A stretch of 64,000 bases of DNA from Oceanobacillus_B kapialis (lineage in GTDB: Bacteria > Bacillota > Bacilli > Bacillales > Amphibacillaceae). Below, piece after piece: positions 1 to 8,413 of the stretch. The position numbers and the translations under genes are program-made. The stretch is taken from NCBI RefSeq assembly GCF_042685265.1, contig NZ_JBHUMX010000035.1, one strand, 5' to 3'. The notes under the pieces were generated by a model, which worked only from the letters and a program-made list of their open reading frames with translations, did no database searches and was not told the DNA's origin. Numbering within the stretch: position 1 is the first letter of the stretch; every line of letters starts with the position of its first letter.

Positions 1-1065
1 CCGTTCGCCACCTGTCACAACTTCTGCACCTTCTTTTATGGCTGTTTGCATCATTTCTTCTACAGATTCTAATCTTTCTTTACTAACAAGTGGACCCATT
101 CCAGCTTGTTTATTTTCTCGAGGATTGTCTACTTTAATAGATTCAAAAGACTCTTTAAGTTTTTGAGTGAACGCTTCTGCTACATCTTCCTGTACATAAA
201 TTCGTTCCGCATTCGTACAGGCTTGCCCATTATTCGCCAATCTTGAAGTGGTGATATGCTCCACTGCTAAGTCTAGATCAGCGTTTTTTGTAACGATAGC
301 AGGTGCTTTGCCACCAAGCTCCAAATTAACCTTGGTGATGCTTTGGGCAGCTGCTTCCATTACCTTCGTACCTGCATTGACACTACCTGTCATGGATACC
401 ATCGCTACATCAGGGTGGGATGCCAAGGCATTTCCTAGTGTAGAACCTTTACCAGTAATAAGGTTGTAAACACCTGCTGGAATATCTTCCATTTCATCGA
501 TTAGCTTTGTAAACTCCACTGCTGTATTAGGGGTTTTTTGACTTGGTTTCAGAACGATCGTACAGCCAGTGACAAGAGCTGTCGCAACCTTCCTTGCTAA
601 AATAAACATTGGAAAGTTCCATGGGACAATCCCGCCAATTACGCCAATTGGCTTTTTGTATAAGAAGATATTTTCATTTGGTCTGTCACTCGGAATAATA
701 TCTCCTTCAATTCTGCGGGCCCAGCCTGACATGTATTTAAAGTAATCGATCGCCATATCAATTTCGCCGTTAGCCAAGTCATAGTCTTTCCCTTGTTCTT
801 CTTGTAAGAGATCAACAAACTTACTTTTATTTTCTTCTATTTTTTCACCTAGTTTACGTACGATTTCTCCACGTTCAATAGCTGGTGTATGTTCCCAGCC
901 ATACTGGGCATCGGAAGCGGCTTTTACTGCCTTATTTACATCTTCTTCTGTTCCGCTTGCTATTTTAGAAATAACCTCTTCTGTTGCAGGGTTTAGAACA
1001 TCAATTGTTTCGGTTGCAGTTGATTCTACGTATTTCCCATTAATATACATAGGATGGGTTTGCAC
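1..1065 (-). CDS. aldA: AldA-like aldehyde dehydrogenase, 3' end cut by window
   Basis: NAD-dependent aldehyde dehydrogenase of the lactaldehyde/glycolaldehyde type. The 355 visible residues follow E. coli AldA closely from memory: an HPMYINGKYV start, the VPWNFP motif, the ELGGKAP motif with the general-base Glu, and the catalytic Cys in NNGQACTNAERIYVQ. I chose GTG at 1065 because GGAGG (1073-1077) sits 7 nt upstream; an ATG at 1050 has no such site. The C-terminal quarter lies beyond position 1. The substrate is inferred from similarity only; betaine aldehyde or succinate semialdehyde are alternatives. The gene after it is outside the window. Confidence 0.85.
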   Translation of the reverse strand, partial: MQTHPMYINGKYVESTATETIDVLNPATEEVISKIASGTEEDVNKAVKAASDAQYGWEHTPAIERGEIVRKLGEKIEENKSKFVDLLQEEQGKDYDLANGEIDMAIDYFKYMSGWARRIEGDIIPSDRPNENIFLYKKPIGVIGGIVPWNFPMFILARKVATALVTGCTIVLKPSQKTPNTAVEFTKLIDEMEDIPAGVYNLITGKGSTLGNALASHPDVAMVSMTGSVNAGTKVMEAAAQSITKVNLELGGKAPAIVTKNADLDLAVEHITTSRLANNGQACTNAERIYVQEDVAEAFTQKLKESFESIKVDNPRENKQAGMGPLVSKERLESVEEMMQTAIKEGAEVVTGGER

Positions 1066-1145
1066 AATTATGCCTCCTTCATGGTATTCTACTTTTCTCT
1101 TCCACCACTAGGAGCCTATAAAACATCTATGTAACCTTTAACAAC

Positions 1146-1583
1146 TTATAACATTTTAAGCAAAGAATAAAATGTCTCCTCATCCCGCTCATCCAGGGCT
1201 TTATCGATAGATCTTCTAATATTGTCCATTTCCAGCTGGGCTATCAGAATATCAATCTCTTCGTACCCATGATGATGAATATATTTATTAGCAGAGTAAG
1301 GTTCAATAAAAACTTGTAAATGGATTAATAAATCACTACTGAATAAAAGTTCATACATGGAAATTCGTTTTACTTCTTTTCCATGTTGAAAAACAAAAAT
1401 GGCATCCTTATTTTCAACTTCCCCGGTTTCACGATTCACATGGATGGCTGTAGCTTCCGCCGGCAAATAGTGGTACTCTACTCCATTCAGCATGACAACC
1501 AGTCCACCAACGGCCAACTTAATATAAATGGTATCCGTACTTAATCCGATACGAACAGGCAAAAAAGACTTAATGATGACCAT
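1146..1583 (-). CDS. IDEAL-domain protein
   Basis: Protein of 145 residues, not tied to a characterised gene. Its last 30 residues (DNIRRSIDKALDERDEETF and the following YSLLKML) fit the IDEAL domain, a short helical module at the C-terminus of small Bacillaceae proteins such as ComK and YpiB. The first 110 residues form a beta-rich region with no motif I recognise. No signal peptide or membrane segment is seen. It is monocistronic. The 414 nt upstream hold one copy of the dispersed structured repeat (1690-1847). A regulatory or protein-protein interaction role is plausible from the domain but is inference. Confidence 0.7.
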   Translation of the reverse strand: MVIIKSFLPVRIGLSTDTIYIKLAVGGLVVMLNGVEYHYLPAEATAIHVNRETGEVENKDAIFVFQHGKEVKRISMYELLFSSDLLIHLQVFIEPYSANKYIHHHGYEEIDILIAQLEMDNIRRSIDKALDERDEETFYSLLKML

Positions 1584-1689
1584 AGCTTCCCTTCACACCC
1601 TATCACTCTATTGTTCATTAAAAAGAACGTTTTTTCTATTATAATCCATATCTCCTAGTTACTAAAGCCTATTTTGTATATTTTTTGTA

Positions 1690-1847
1690 ATAAAGTGAAA
1701 TTTCATTTGGCCGGGGTTTCCCTTCCTCCCCACCAAATGTTAGTTGAATGAATCGGACCGTTTCTGACAGTTGATCCCCCACTTAGAATGCTTGATTTCA
1801 TCCCACTTTCTTGAAATGGGAGTCTTACTGCCAGTTAAGGTGGGATA
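1690..1847 (-). repeat. Structured dispersed repeat, copy 1 of 3
   Basis: About 158 nt nearly identical to 5281-5431 and related to 6682-6819. Read on the minus strand it opens with a nested hairpin: outer arm ACTGGCAG pairs with CTGTCAG, inner arm CTCCCATTT pairs with AAGTGGGGG through G-U pairs. A second hairpin, CATTTGG...CCAAATG, follows. The G-U pairs replace Watson-Crick pairs of copy 2, which suggests selection on structure. It lies between the DUF779 terminator and the IDEAL gene. No ORF or terminal inverted repeat is present. Confidence 0.85.
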
Positions 1848-1925
1848 AATAACAACTTTCTATTGACTCGTAACGATTAAATTGAGTCATGAACGAATAA
1901 GGGGATTACAGAGTTATTTTTATTT

Positions 1926-1982
1926 AAAAATAGCCGAACATACCCAGGTCTTTTAAAAAACTGGATAAGTCCGGCTATTTTT
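1926..1982 (-). terminator. Intrinsic terminator of the aldB-DUF779 operon
   Basis: AAAAATAGCCG (1926-1936) pairs with CGGCTATTTTT (1972-1982), with a small inner stem CCAG/CTGG. A run of T follows on the minus strand, 16 nt after the DUF779 stop codon. Confidence 0.75.
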
Positions 1983-1997
1983 TAATCAGTACGCTTC

Positions 1998-2351
1998 TTA
2001 CTCTTTTTCCTGCTCAGTAAACACTCGTGATCTAGTAAGAAACCTTTTCCCTTCAGGTCCTTCAAGGGAAAACATTCCTCCCCGGCCATCAACAGCATCA
2101 ATAATGAGCTGGGTATGCTTCCAATACTCATATTGATCCTTAGAAATGTAAAATGGCATGCCACCAATCTCGCCTAGCAAAAGATCTGAATCTCCTACCC
2201 GAAACTCCCCTTTCTGATAACACATCGGAGAGCTGCCGTCACAGCATCCACCTGATTGATGGAACATTAAATCCCCATGTACATCCTGTAATGTCCGAAT
2301 TAGCTCTAAGGCCTCCTCTGTAGCAACAACCTTTTCTGCCACATCGCTCAT
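1998..2351 (-). CDS. DUF779 protein, aldehyde dehydrogenase partner
   Basis: Protein of 117 residues matching the DUF779 family, which is found almost always beside ExaC/AldB-type aldehyde dehydrogenases. The conserved Cys-rich segment HQSGGCCDGSSPMC lies at about residues 32-45, followed by the FYISKDQYEYW segment. It is transcribed 20 nt after the dehydrogenase stop, with a good ribosome site (AGGAAGG, 7 nt before ATG), so the two form an operon closed by the terminator at 1926-1982. Its biochemical role is unknown; the paired Cys residues could bind metal or act in redox chemistry, which is inference. Confidence 0.85.
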   Translation of the reverse strand: MSDVAEKVVATEEALELIRTLQDVHGDLMFHQSGGCCDGSSPMCYQKGEFRVGDSDLLLGEIGGMPFYISKDQYEYWKHTQLIIDAVDGRGGMFSLEGPEGKRFLTRSRVFTEQEKE

Positions 2352-2371
2352 CCTTCCTTTAGCTAATATCT

Positions 2372-3892
2372 TTAAAATAATCCTGCTGGCTGTTCACTAT
2401 AGTTAATTAACAGATTCTTCGTCTGCTGATAATGGCCTAGCATCATGAGGTGATTTTCCCTGCCAATTCCAGATTTCTTATAACCACCAAATGCCGCATG
2501 GGCAGGGTATTGATGATAACAATTCGTCCACACACGTCCGGCTTCAATTGCTCTACCAAAACGATAAGCTGTATTTATATTTCTTGTCCAAACCCCTGCG
2601 CCAAGTCCATATAACGTATCGTTTGCGATACGAAGCGCCTCTTCATGGTCCTTGAAGGTTGTTACAGAAAGAACTGGTCCAAAAATCTCTTCTTGGAAAA
2701 TACGCATGTTGTTATTCCCTTTAAAAATGGTAGGCTCTACATAATAACCGCTTTCCAGTTCGCCTTCTAATTTATTTATATTTCCCCCTGTAAGCACCTC
2801 TGCGCCTTCTTGTTTCCCAATATCTAAGTAAGACTTTATCTTTTCCATCTGTTCCTGTGATGCTTGTGCCCCCATCATGGTCTCTGTATCAAGTGGATGC
2901 CCAATTTTAATTTGTTTCACCCGTTCAACTGCCCGTTCCATAAACGCTTCATAGACTGATTCATGAATGAGCGCTCTTGAAGGACAAGTACATACTTCAC
3001 CTTGGTTTAACGCAAACATTACTAGACCCTCAATCGCTTTATCAAGAAACCCGTCATCCCTATCTAACACATCTTCGAAAAATATGTTCGGAGATTTTCC
3101 ACCTAATTCTAAGGTAACTGGGATGATATTTTCCGATGCATATTGCATAATTAGTCTCCCAGTAGTTGTCTCACCAGTAAAGGCTATTTTCGCGATTCGA
3201 CCGCTGGAAGCTAATGGTTTACCAGCCTCCACCCCAAATCCGTTTACAATGTTTAACACACCAGGCGGTAATAAATCCCCGATAAGTTCAAGAAGAACGT
3301 GTATGGATGCTGGTGTTTGTTCAGCAGGCTTCAATACAACGCAATTTCCGGCAGCAAGAGCTGGTGCTAATTTCCATGTAGCCATTAAGATGGGAAAATT
3401 CCAGGGAATAATTTGACCGACAACCCCTAATGGTTCATGAAAATGGTATGCTACTGTATCATTGTCGATCTGGCTAATTCCGCCTTCTTGTGCCCGGATA
3501 ACTCCCGCAAAGTAACGAAAGTGATCTACCGCTAATGGCATATCAGCAGCAAGTGTCTCTCTTACCGCCTTCCCATTATCCCAAGTTTCAGCGACAGCTA
3601 ACATTTCTAGATTTTCTTCGATTCGATCGGCAATTTTGTTTAAGATAACTGCCCTTTCTGCAACAGACGTTTCACCCCAGGCTTTTTTGGCAGCATGGGC
3701 AGCGTCAAGAGCGGCCTCTACATCTTCTTTAGTAGAACGGGACATTTCACAGAATGCTTTGCCTGTAACCGGACTAACATTCTCAAAATATTTCCCGTTT
3801 ACTGGTGCACGATATTCCCCGCCAATGTAATTGTCGTACCTTTCTTTAAACTGTACTAAAGCTCCTTCTGTATTCGGGTTAGCATACCTCAT
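2372..3892 (-). CDS. aldB: AldB/ExaC-type acetaldehyde dehydrogenase
   Basis: NAD(P)-dependent oxidation of acetaldehyde and similar short aldehydes to the acid. Collinear with E. coli AldB over its full length (506 residues): RYDNYIGGEY near the N-terminus, VVGQIIPWNFP, VTLELGGKSPNIFF with the general-base Glu, catalytic Cys in NQGEVCTCPSRALIH, and the terminal HYQQTKNLLINYS. ATG at 3892 is preferred: GAAGGAG ends 8 nt upstream, whereas a GTG at 3901 would overlap that ribosome site. A CcpA-type cre site lies directly upstream, so catabolite control is likely. First gene of an operon with the DUF779 gene. Confidence 0.9.
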   Translation of the reverse strand: MRYANPNTEGALVQFKERYDNYIGGEYRAPVNGKYFENVSPVTGKAFCEMSRSTKEDVEAALDAAHAAKKAWGETSVAERAVILNKIADRIEENLEMLAVAETWDNGKAVRETLAADMPLAVDHFRYFAGVIRAQEGGISQIDNDTVAYHFHEPLGVVGQIIPWNFPILMATWKLAPALAAGNCVVLKPAEQTPASIHVLLELIGDLLPPGVLNIVNGFGVEAGKPLASSGRIAKIAFTGETTTGRLIMQYASENIIPVTLELGGKSPNIFFEDVLDRDDGFLDKAIEGLVMFALNQGEVCTCPSRALIHESVYEAFMERAVERVKQIKIGHPLDTETMMGAQASQEQMEKIKSYLDIGKQEGAEVLTGGNINKLEGELESGYYVEPTIFKGNNNMRIFQEEIFGPVLSVTTFKDHEEALRIANDTLYGLGAGVWTRNINTAYRFGRAIEAGRVWTNCYHQYPAHAAFGGYKKSGIGRENHLMMLGHYQQTKNLLINYSEQPAGLF

Positions 3893-3910
3893 CCACTTCA
3901 CTCCTTCTAT

Positions 3911-3924
3911 TGTAATCGCTTACA
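3911..3924 (-). promoter_or_regulatory. cre site (CcpA) upstream of aldB
   Basis: TGTAATCGCTTACA matches the catabolite-responsive element consensus TGNAANCGNTNNCA at every fixed position. It is 18 nt upstream of the aldB start, where bound CcpA would block transcription. Repression by good carbon sources is inferred. Confidence 0.75.
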
Positions 3925-4053
3925 AATTAGATGAAAAACAAGGTGACCTTCTACTGCTTACTATAACAATTTATTCAGAATCATACAAATATTATGTTTG
4001 ATTAACCTGCGTTTCTTCTTCGGGTAGTAGACCCTCAAACTCTCCACTAAAAA

Positions 4054-4086
4054 AGACCCTCTGAGTTACATCAACTCGGAGGGTCT
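4054..4086 (-). terminator. Intrinsic terminator after the YdjO-type gene
   Basis: AGACCCTCTGAGT (4054-4066) pairs with AACTCGGAGGGTCT (4073-4086), one mismatch. T residues follow on the minus strand, about 60 nt past the stop codon at 4149. Confidence 0.75.
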
Positions 4087-4148
4087 ATTCTAAGGACAAA
4101 TTCACTATTTGCCTCTATTCACTTTACTATGAGAGATACGCGTTCATG

Positions 4149-4331
4149 TTACTTTACTTCTGGAAGTATACGTACTTCTTGTTCCATGGAAGATTTACAA
4201 AGTGGACATTCCGGCTCCTGCTCAAAACTATAACTTTCCCTCATCCAACCTTGACAATCATCGCTGGTACAAGACCACACATTAGTTTCGACTTCTGGAA
4301 CTGGTTCCTTAGGTCCGCGAGAAAATGACAT
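4149..4331 (-). CDS. YdjO-type cold-inducible zinc-ribbon protein
   Basis: Protein of 60 residues. The pattern CTSDDCQGWMR followed 17 residues later by CPLC gives two Cys pairs, a zinc-ribbon arrangement, and resembles the B. subtilis YdjO (cold-inducible) family. No membrane segment or signal is present. It is monocistronic with its own terminator. The open frame on the opposite strand of almost the same extent has no recognisable motif and is a shadow. Function beyond zinc binding is unknown. Confidence 0.75.
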   Translation of the reverse strand: MSFSRGPKEPVPEVETNVWSCTSDDCQGWMRESYSFEQEPECPLCKSSMEQEVRILPEVK

Positions 4332-4396
4332 GGCGGCATCTCCTTTCCTGTTACCCTTCTATTATACTCCTTTCTTTTAAACAAAGAAAGGCTATC

Positions 4397-4443
4397 CGCT
4401 AATTAAGATTCTAACCAATACCGATCTTAATTCCTAATTAGCG
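4397..4443. other. Long imperfect inverted repeat between HAD and YdjO-type genes
   Basis: CGCTAATTAAGAT (4397-4409) is answered by ATCTTAATtcctAATTAGCG ending at 4443. It follows the HAD gene stop at 4505, so it may end that transcript, though the T-run expected of an intrinsic terminator is missing. Confidence 0.45.
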
Positions 4444-4504
4444 TTATTTACCATTCTTAATAGTATAATCACGTACAAGCTAAATTATACCGAAAAGGGG
4501 AGGA

Positions 4505-5245
4505 TTACAGAGCAAAACGTTGTATCGCTTTGGCTACACCGTCTTGATTATTTGTATCTGTCACAAAATCAGCTGCTTGTTTAATAGCATCCTGAGCATT
4601 GCCCATCGCAACACCAATTCCTGCCTCTTGAATCATTTTCATATCATTGAGGCTATCGCCCACTGCCATAATATTGTCCATGCTAAGATCTAATTTTTCA
4701 CAGACAAGTTTTAGTGCGCTTGCTTTGCTAACCCCTTTAGGATTTGCCTCCACATTGGTTGGAAGCGAATTCGTTAATTCTAAATCATCCATATATGAGA
4801 GCTCTTTTACCATTATATCAAGCTTGTCCTTATCAAATGACTCACAACCAAATTTCAACCAATCATGGGCATAGAAATCTTCCGGAGGTGTTTGACGATA
4901 CACTCCATCTGTTGAAATCATCCACATGTTTACCCCTGTTTCAACACCAAGGTTCCACAGTTTTTCCATTTTAGCTGGATCCATTAAGTGTTGGTCGACA
5001 AGCTCTTTGTTTACGGTCCAAATTTCCCCGCCGTTTGCTGTTACGAGATAAGAGGTAAGCTTCAGTAATTCTGCATAAGGATAGCAGGAATTCAACCAAC
5101 GACCTGTGCTCAGCACGACATGAATACCATTCTCCATTGCCTTTGCAATGACTTCCTGTGTATAAGGGGTTACTTCATGTTCACTGTTTAGTAATGTTCC
5201 ATCCATGTCTAGCGCAATAAGTTTAACTTCTGGTTTTTCTTTCAT
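4505..5245 (-). CDS. Cof-type HAD-IIB hydrolase
   Basis: Cytosolic phosphatase of the haloacid dehalogenase superfamily, Cof/YwpJ-like, 246 residues. Motif I ALDMDGTLLNS carries the nucleophile and acid-base Asp pair at about residues 13-15, motif II is VVLSTGR, motif III includes the Lys in NPKGVSKASAL, and motif IV is AVGDSLNDMKMIQEAGIGVAMGN. The C2-type cap lies between motifs II and III. Members dephosphorylate sugar phosphates or flavin and pyridoxal phosphates; the substrate cannot be read from sequence. One structured repeat copy lies in the 160 nt upstream. Confidence 0.85.
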   Translation of the reverse strand: MKEKPEVKLIALDMDGTLLNSEHEVTPYTQEVIAKAMENGIHVVLSTGRWLNSCYPYAELLKLTSYLVTANGGEIWTVNKELVDQHLMDPAKMEKLWNLGVETGVNMWMISTDGVYRQTPPEDFYAHDWLKFGCESFDKDKLDIMVKELSYMDDLELTNSLPTNVEANPKGVSKASALKLVCEKLDLSMDNIMAVGDSLNDMKMIQEAGIGVAMGNAQDAIKQAADFVTDTNNQDGVAKAIQRFAL

Positions 5246-5280
5246 TTGTCATCCCTCCAGTTTTTCTTGTCTATCTTCTA

Positions 5281-5431
5281 ATAAAGTGAAACTTCATTTG
5301 GTGGGGGCCTCACCACCAAATGTTAGTTGAACGAATCGGACCTTTACTGGCAGTTGATCCCCCACTTAGAATGCTTGATTTCTTCCCGCTTTCTTCAAGT
5401 GGGGGTCTTACTGCCAGTTAAGGCGGGATAA
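5281..5431 (-). repeat. Structured dispersed repeat, copy 2 of 3
   Basis: Best-preserved copy. On the minus strand ACTGGCAGT pairs perfectly with ACTGCCAGT, and inside it CCCCCACTT pairs perfectly with AAGTGGGGG. A second stem, CATTTGGTGG with CCACCAAATG, follows. The element overlaps the last codons and the stop of the MFS gene (5408) and ends 36 nt before the HAD start. Confidence 0.88.
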
Positions 5432-6598
5432 TACCTTCTTGTCATATAGACTTGTTGTGATAAAAGGAATTATAAGTAAGCCTAATAGAATAATAAATAA
5501 TAATTCAATATTATATAAATCAACGATAAAACCACCTAGCACAGGCCCGAGCATCCTTCCAGCTGCAGCAATACTATTGACAATACCTTGATAGAACCCT
5601 TCCCTACCTCTTGGGGCAAGTTCGTTTGCTAAAGTAGGCACTGCTGGCCAAACAAGCATCTCACCAACAGTTAAGATGACCATAGCTACAGCAAACATCG
5701 CAAAGGTTTCGGAGAACATGGCAATAAGGTAAGAAACAATAAAAATGCTATTCCCCATAAAAATATGTACCTTCTGGGAAGTAATTCTCCCTGCAATCCA
5801 TTTTATCAAAGGTTGCCCAATAACGATAAGAAAACCATTTATTGCCCATAACGAGCTATACTGCTCTAACGGGATCCCGATATCCTGGGTGTGTGATGCA
5901 ATAGTTGATTGCCATTGACTATAGCCAATCCAAGCTATAAGGAAGCCGCTACATAATACAAATAATGCAATAAATGCAGTCTTGCTTTGTATTTTTGCCC
6001 GCTGCTGTAAAATCGATGTATGCATTTGCCTGTCTTTCTCTTTGTCCAGGTTTCGAAAGGTAAACAACACAATTATGAAGTACCCTACGAACACTGACGC
6101 GTTAGAAAGGAAAATATAATCAAATGAAATGCTGGCAATATAACCTCCTAAAGTCGCTCCAAGTGCCACCCCAAAGTTTTGGGCAACATATATTGCGTTA
6201 AATGCCCTTCTTCCACCTTCCGGCCAAATCGATCCAGCCATCGCAAACATGACCGGCCAAGTGATACCAGATCCGAACCCAATTAACACGAGAAAGATAG
6301 AATAGAAAATAATACTATCATGTGTAAAAGCAAGTAACACGGACGAAACAACTGCCAGTCCAGTACCCGCTAAAATGGTTTTGTAGGCACTAAATTTATC
6401 AAATAGATAGCCGCCAATTAGATTTCCTACAATCGAAGCCCCCTGGTTAAACATTAAAATGAACCCGGCAAAGGCTAAGCTTTTACCGAGCTCATTATGC
6501 ATATAAATGGTATTGAGCGGCCATAAAAAAGAGGCGCCTGTAACATTAATCGCCGTGGCTATGACCAACAGCCAAATATATTTAGGCATCTTTATCAT
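5408..6598 (-). CDS. MFS efflux-type transporter
   Basis: Major facilitator of about 397 residues with 12 predicted membrane helices and a central charged loop (NLDKEKDRQMHTS, near residue 190). The inter-helix motif A region reads GGYLFDKFSAYKT. Drug or metabolite export is the usual role in this group; the substrate is unknown. The start is uncertain: ATG 6598, ATG 6589 and GTG 6622 are in frame and none has a strong ribosome site. The last seven codons, LSRLNWQ plus TAA, are supplied by the structured repeat, so the ancestral C-terminus was probably altered by its insertion. Confidence 0.8.
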   Translation of the reverse strand: MIKMPKYIWLLVIATAINVTGASFLWPLNTIYMHNELGKSLAFAGFILMFNQGASIVGNLIGGYLFDKFSAYKTILAGTGLAVVSSVLLAFTHDSIIFYSIFLVLIGFGSGITWPVMFAMAGSIWPEGGRRAFNAIYVAQNFGVALGATLGGYIASISFDYIFLSNASVFVGYFIIVLFTFRNLDKEKDRQMHTSILQQRAKIQSKTAFIALFVLCSGFLIAWIGYSQWQSTIASHTQDIGIPLEQYSSLWAINGFLIVIGQPLIKWIAGRITSQKVHIFMGNSIFIVSYLIAMFSETFAMFAVAMVILTVGEMLVWPAVPTLANELAPRGREGFYQGIVNSIAAAGRMLGPVLGGFIVDLYNIELLFIILLGLLIIPFITTSLYDKKVLSRLNWQ

Positions 6599-6681
6599 CT
6601 CGCAATCTCTATTATGTACCACGCTATTTTAATACAATTTTACTACCGTGGCAATTGCGATTACCAACTACATGAAAACTT

Positions 6682-6819
6682 AATAAAGTAAACTTTCATT
6701 GATGAAGGAGGTCCCTTTCTACCCCCACATGTTAGTTGATCGAATCGGAGCTTCACTGGTAGTTGAACCAGGAATGTTTGATTGCTTCCCGGGTCTTCCT
6801 GCCAGTTAAGGTTGGATTA
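6682..6819 (-). repeat. Structured dispersed repeat, copy 3 of 3 (most diverged)
   Basis: Shares the ATAAAGT-A-ACTTTCATT end, the GTTAGTTGA-CGAATCGGA core and the CTGCCAGTTAAGG end with the other copies. The outer stem ACTGGCAG/CTACCAGT is kept with one mismatch, while the inner stem is shortened. It begins 8 nt after the pcp stop and ends about 60-80 nt before the MFS start candidates. Confidence 0.8.
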
Positions 6820-6827
6820 TATACGTC

Positions 6828-7424
6828 CTAAAGTGTTTCGATCGCAATCTTCACTGCTTTTAATAGGTCTTCCCCAGACCAGCTTGGCATTGGTTTTTCC
6901 ACAGCAAGAGCATGCGAGGCTGGAATATGAATAAACCCTGATGGTGTCTCCAGTCCATGTTGTTTTGCATAATGAAGACCATGATACATCACATTATTAC
7001 AAAGATAGGCTCCCGCGGTATTAGAAATCTTGGCTGGTAGCTTCTCTTCCTTTAAGCGTGCCACCATTTCTTTAAGTGGCAATGTAGAAAAGTATCCATC
7101 TGGACCCTCTTCAAAAATAGCTTCCCCGTCCGGCCTGTGTCCTTCATTATCTACAGGGCCATCATTACAATTAATGGCGATTCTCTCTGGTGTAATGCAG
7201 TTTCTGCCTGCAGCCATCCCTAATGAAATCACCGCATCTGGCTTATGTTTTTCAATTAACTCGATGAGCTGTTTTCCAGATTGTTTAAAATCCACTGTAA
7301 GGACTTCTCCTATAATATTATAGTCATTAATTTTCTCCCCGTCTAAAGCCTGAGCAATAGAAGTTGTTGGATTAATTGGAAATTCTAAAAAAGGTTCAAA
7401 TCCTGTTAAAAGTAGATTTTTCAT
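6828..7424 (-). CDS. pcp: Pyrrolidone-carboxylate peptidase
   Basis: Cysteine peptidase (family C15) that removes N-terminal pyroglutamate from peptides, releasing 5-oxoproline in the cytosol. The 198 residues carry the family start LLLTGFEPF and the triad Glu in CITPERIAIN, Cys in GAYLCNNVMYHG and His in GFIHIPASHA. Its start is 2 nt after the pxpC stop, so it is translationally linked to the 5-oxoprolinase genes that consume its product. This placement makes the pathway self-contained: peptide cleavage, then conversion of 5-oxoproline to glutamate. Confidence 0.93.
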   Translation of the reverse strand: MKNLLLTGFEPFLEFPINPTTSIAQALDGEKINDYNIIGEVLTVDFKQSGKQLIELIEKHKPDAVISLGMAAGRNCITPERIAINCNDGPVDNEGHRPDGEAIFEEGPDGYFSTLPLKEMVARLKEEKLPAKISNTAGAYLCNNVMYHGLHYAKQHGLETPSGFIHIPASHALAVEKPMPSWSGEDLLKAVKIAIETL

Positions 7425-7426
7425 TA

Positions 7427-8377
7427 TTATTTCCTTCTCTCTCTAGTTTGTTGAAATTGTTCTAGGTTTCGAAAAAATTGAGCTGCTTTAATAGCTTTTT
7501 CTTCTGCCTTTTGTACCGAAATTTGTTTGAAGTGTAGCTCCCCACCTGGGATAAGCTGGGCAACCTTTGGAAGGTCTGTCGATATGACTGTGCCGATCCG
7601 CGGGTATCCACCCGTTGTTTGTCTGTCCGCCATTAAAATAATTGGCTCCCCATTGCTTGTTATCTGAATAGCCCCAAAAGGGATCCCATCTGACCACACC
7701 TCCACCTTCTCAGGCTTGATTGCTGCTCCCTCCAGTCGGTAACCCATTCGATTCGAATTAGCTGCCACCTTAAATGGAACAGTGAAAAACGTATCTCTAG
7801 CTTCGTTTGCAAAATAATCCGTGTGAGGACCTTCGATGACAGATACACTTACCTTCCTGGAGTAATCAGGGATGAAGGAGGTTGCCAAACCAGTACCGGC
7901 AATTGCCTTGTTCGGATATCCCTTGATGATATCGTCTTTTTCCAAAGGTTGTCCAAAGCCACTATTTCGGTCAACAGCACTACTGCCAAAATACGTTGGG
8001 GCAGCAAATCCTCCAGCTACTGCTAAATACGCCCTGACGCCGGATTGATGCTTACCAAACGCAAGCTCATCTCCGGGTTCGATTTTTACCGTTTTCCACA
8101 TTGCGATTGGCCTGCCATTAACCTGAGGACTAAGATTCCCACCTGTGATCACGATTGTCATGGTTGTTTTCGCCACTAGTTTAGGGCCTATTAAGGTCAC
8201 TTCCAAGCATGGGCTTGTTCGATCATTTCCTAAAAGAATATTCGCAACCTGCAAGGAATAGTGATCCATGGCTCCTGATACTGGTACCCCATACTGTTGA
8301 TAGCCATAACGCCCCATGTCCTGGAAGATTGTTTGAACCCCTGGTTTGATCACATGAAAGAGTTCTTGCTGTGGCAC
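7427..8377 (-). CDS. pxpC: 5-oxoprolinase subunit PxpC
   Basis: Large subunit of the bacterial ATP-dependent 5-oxoprolinase (formerly KipA, biotin-dependent carboxyltransferase-like family), 316 residues. Family marks include KPGVQTIFQDMGRYGYQQYGVPVSGAMD near the start and the NRMGYRLEG and QTTGGYPRIG segments in the C-terminal half. With PxpA and PxpB it converts 5-oxoproline to L-glutamate. A strong ribosome site (AAAGGAGG) precedes the ATG. It follows pxpA by 36 nt and precedes pcp by 2 nt. Confidence 0.92.
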   Translation of the reverse strand: MPQQELFHVIKPGVQTIFQDMGRYGYQQYGVPVSGAMDHYSLQVANILLGNDRTSPCLEVTLIGPKLVAKTTMTIVITGGNLSPQVNGRPIAMWKTVKIEPGDELAFGKHQSGVRAYLAVAGGFAAPTYFGSSAVDRNSGFGQPLEKDDIIKGYPNKAIAGTGLATSFIPDYSRKVSVSVIEGPHTDYFANEARDTFFTVPFKVAANSNRMGYRLEGAAIKPEKVEVWSDGIPFGAIQITSNGEPIILMADRQTTGGYPRIGTVISTDLPKVAQLIPGGELHFKQISVQKAEEKAIKAAQFFRNLEQFQQTRERRK

Positions 8378-8413
8378 ATTGCTGCCTCCTTTCTTTTTTC
8401 ACAATGAAGCAAA

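Noticed and set aside
2967..3416. Plus-strand frame of 149 codons inside the aldB-like gene
   Set aside because: Antisense shadow of a strongly conserved dehydrogenase.
4146..4328. Plus-strand frame opposite the YdjO-type gene
   Set aside because: The minus-strand frame has the Cys-pair zinc-ribbon pattern and ribosome site; the plus strand shows neither.
1690..6819. Structured repeats as a known riboswitch class
   Set aside because: They lie 3' of genes and carry no conserved core I know from T-box, SAM, TPP or similar classes.
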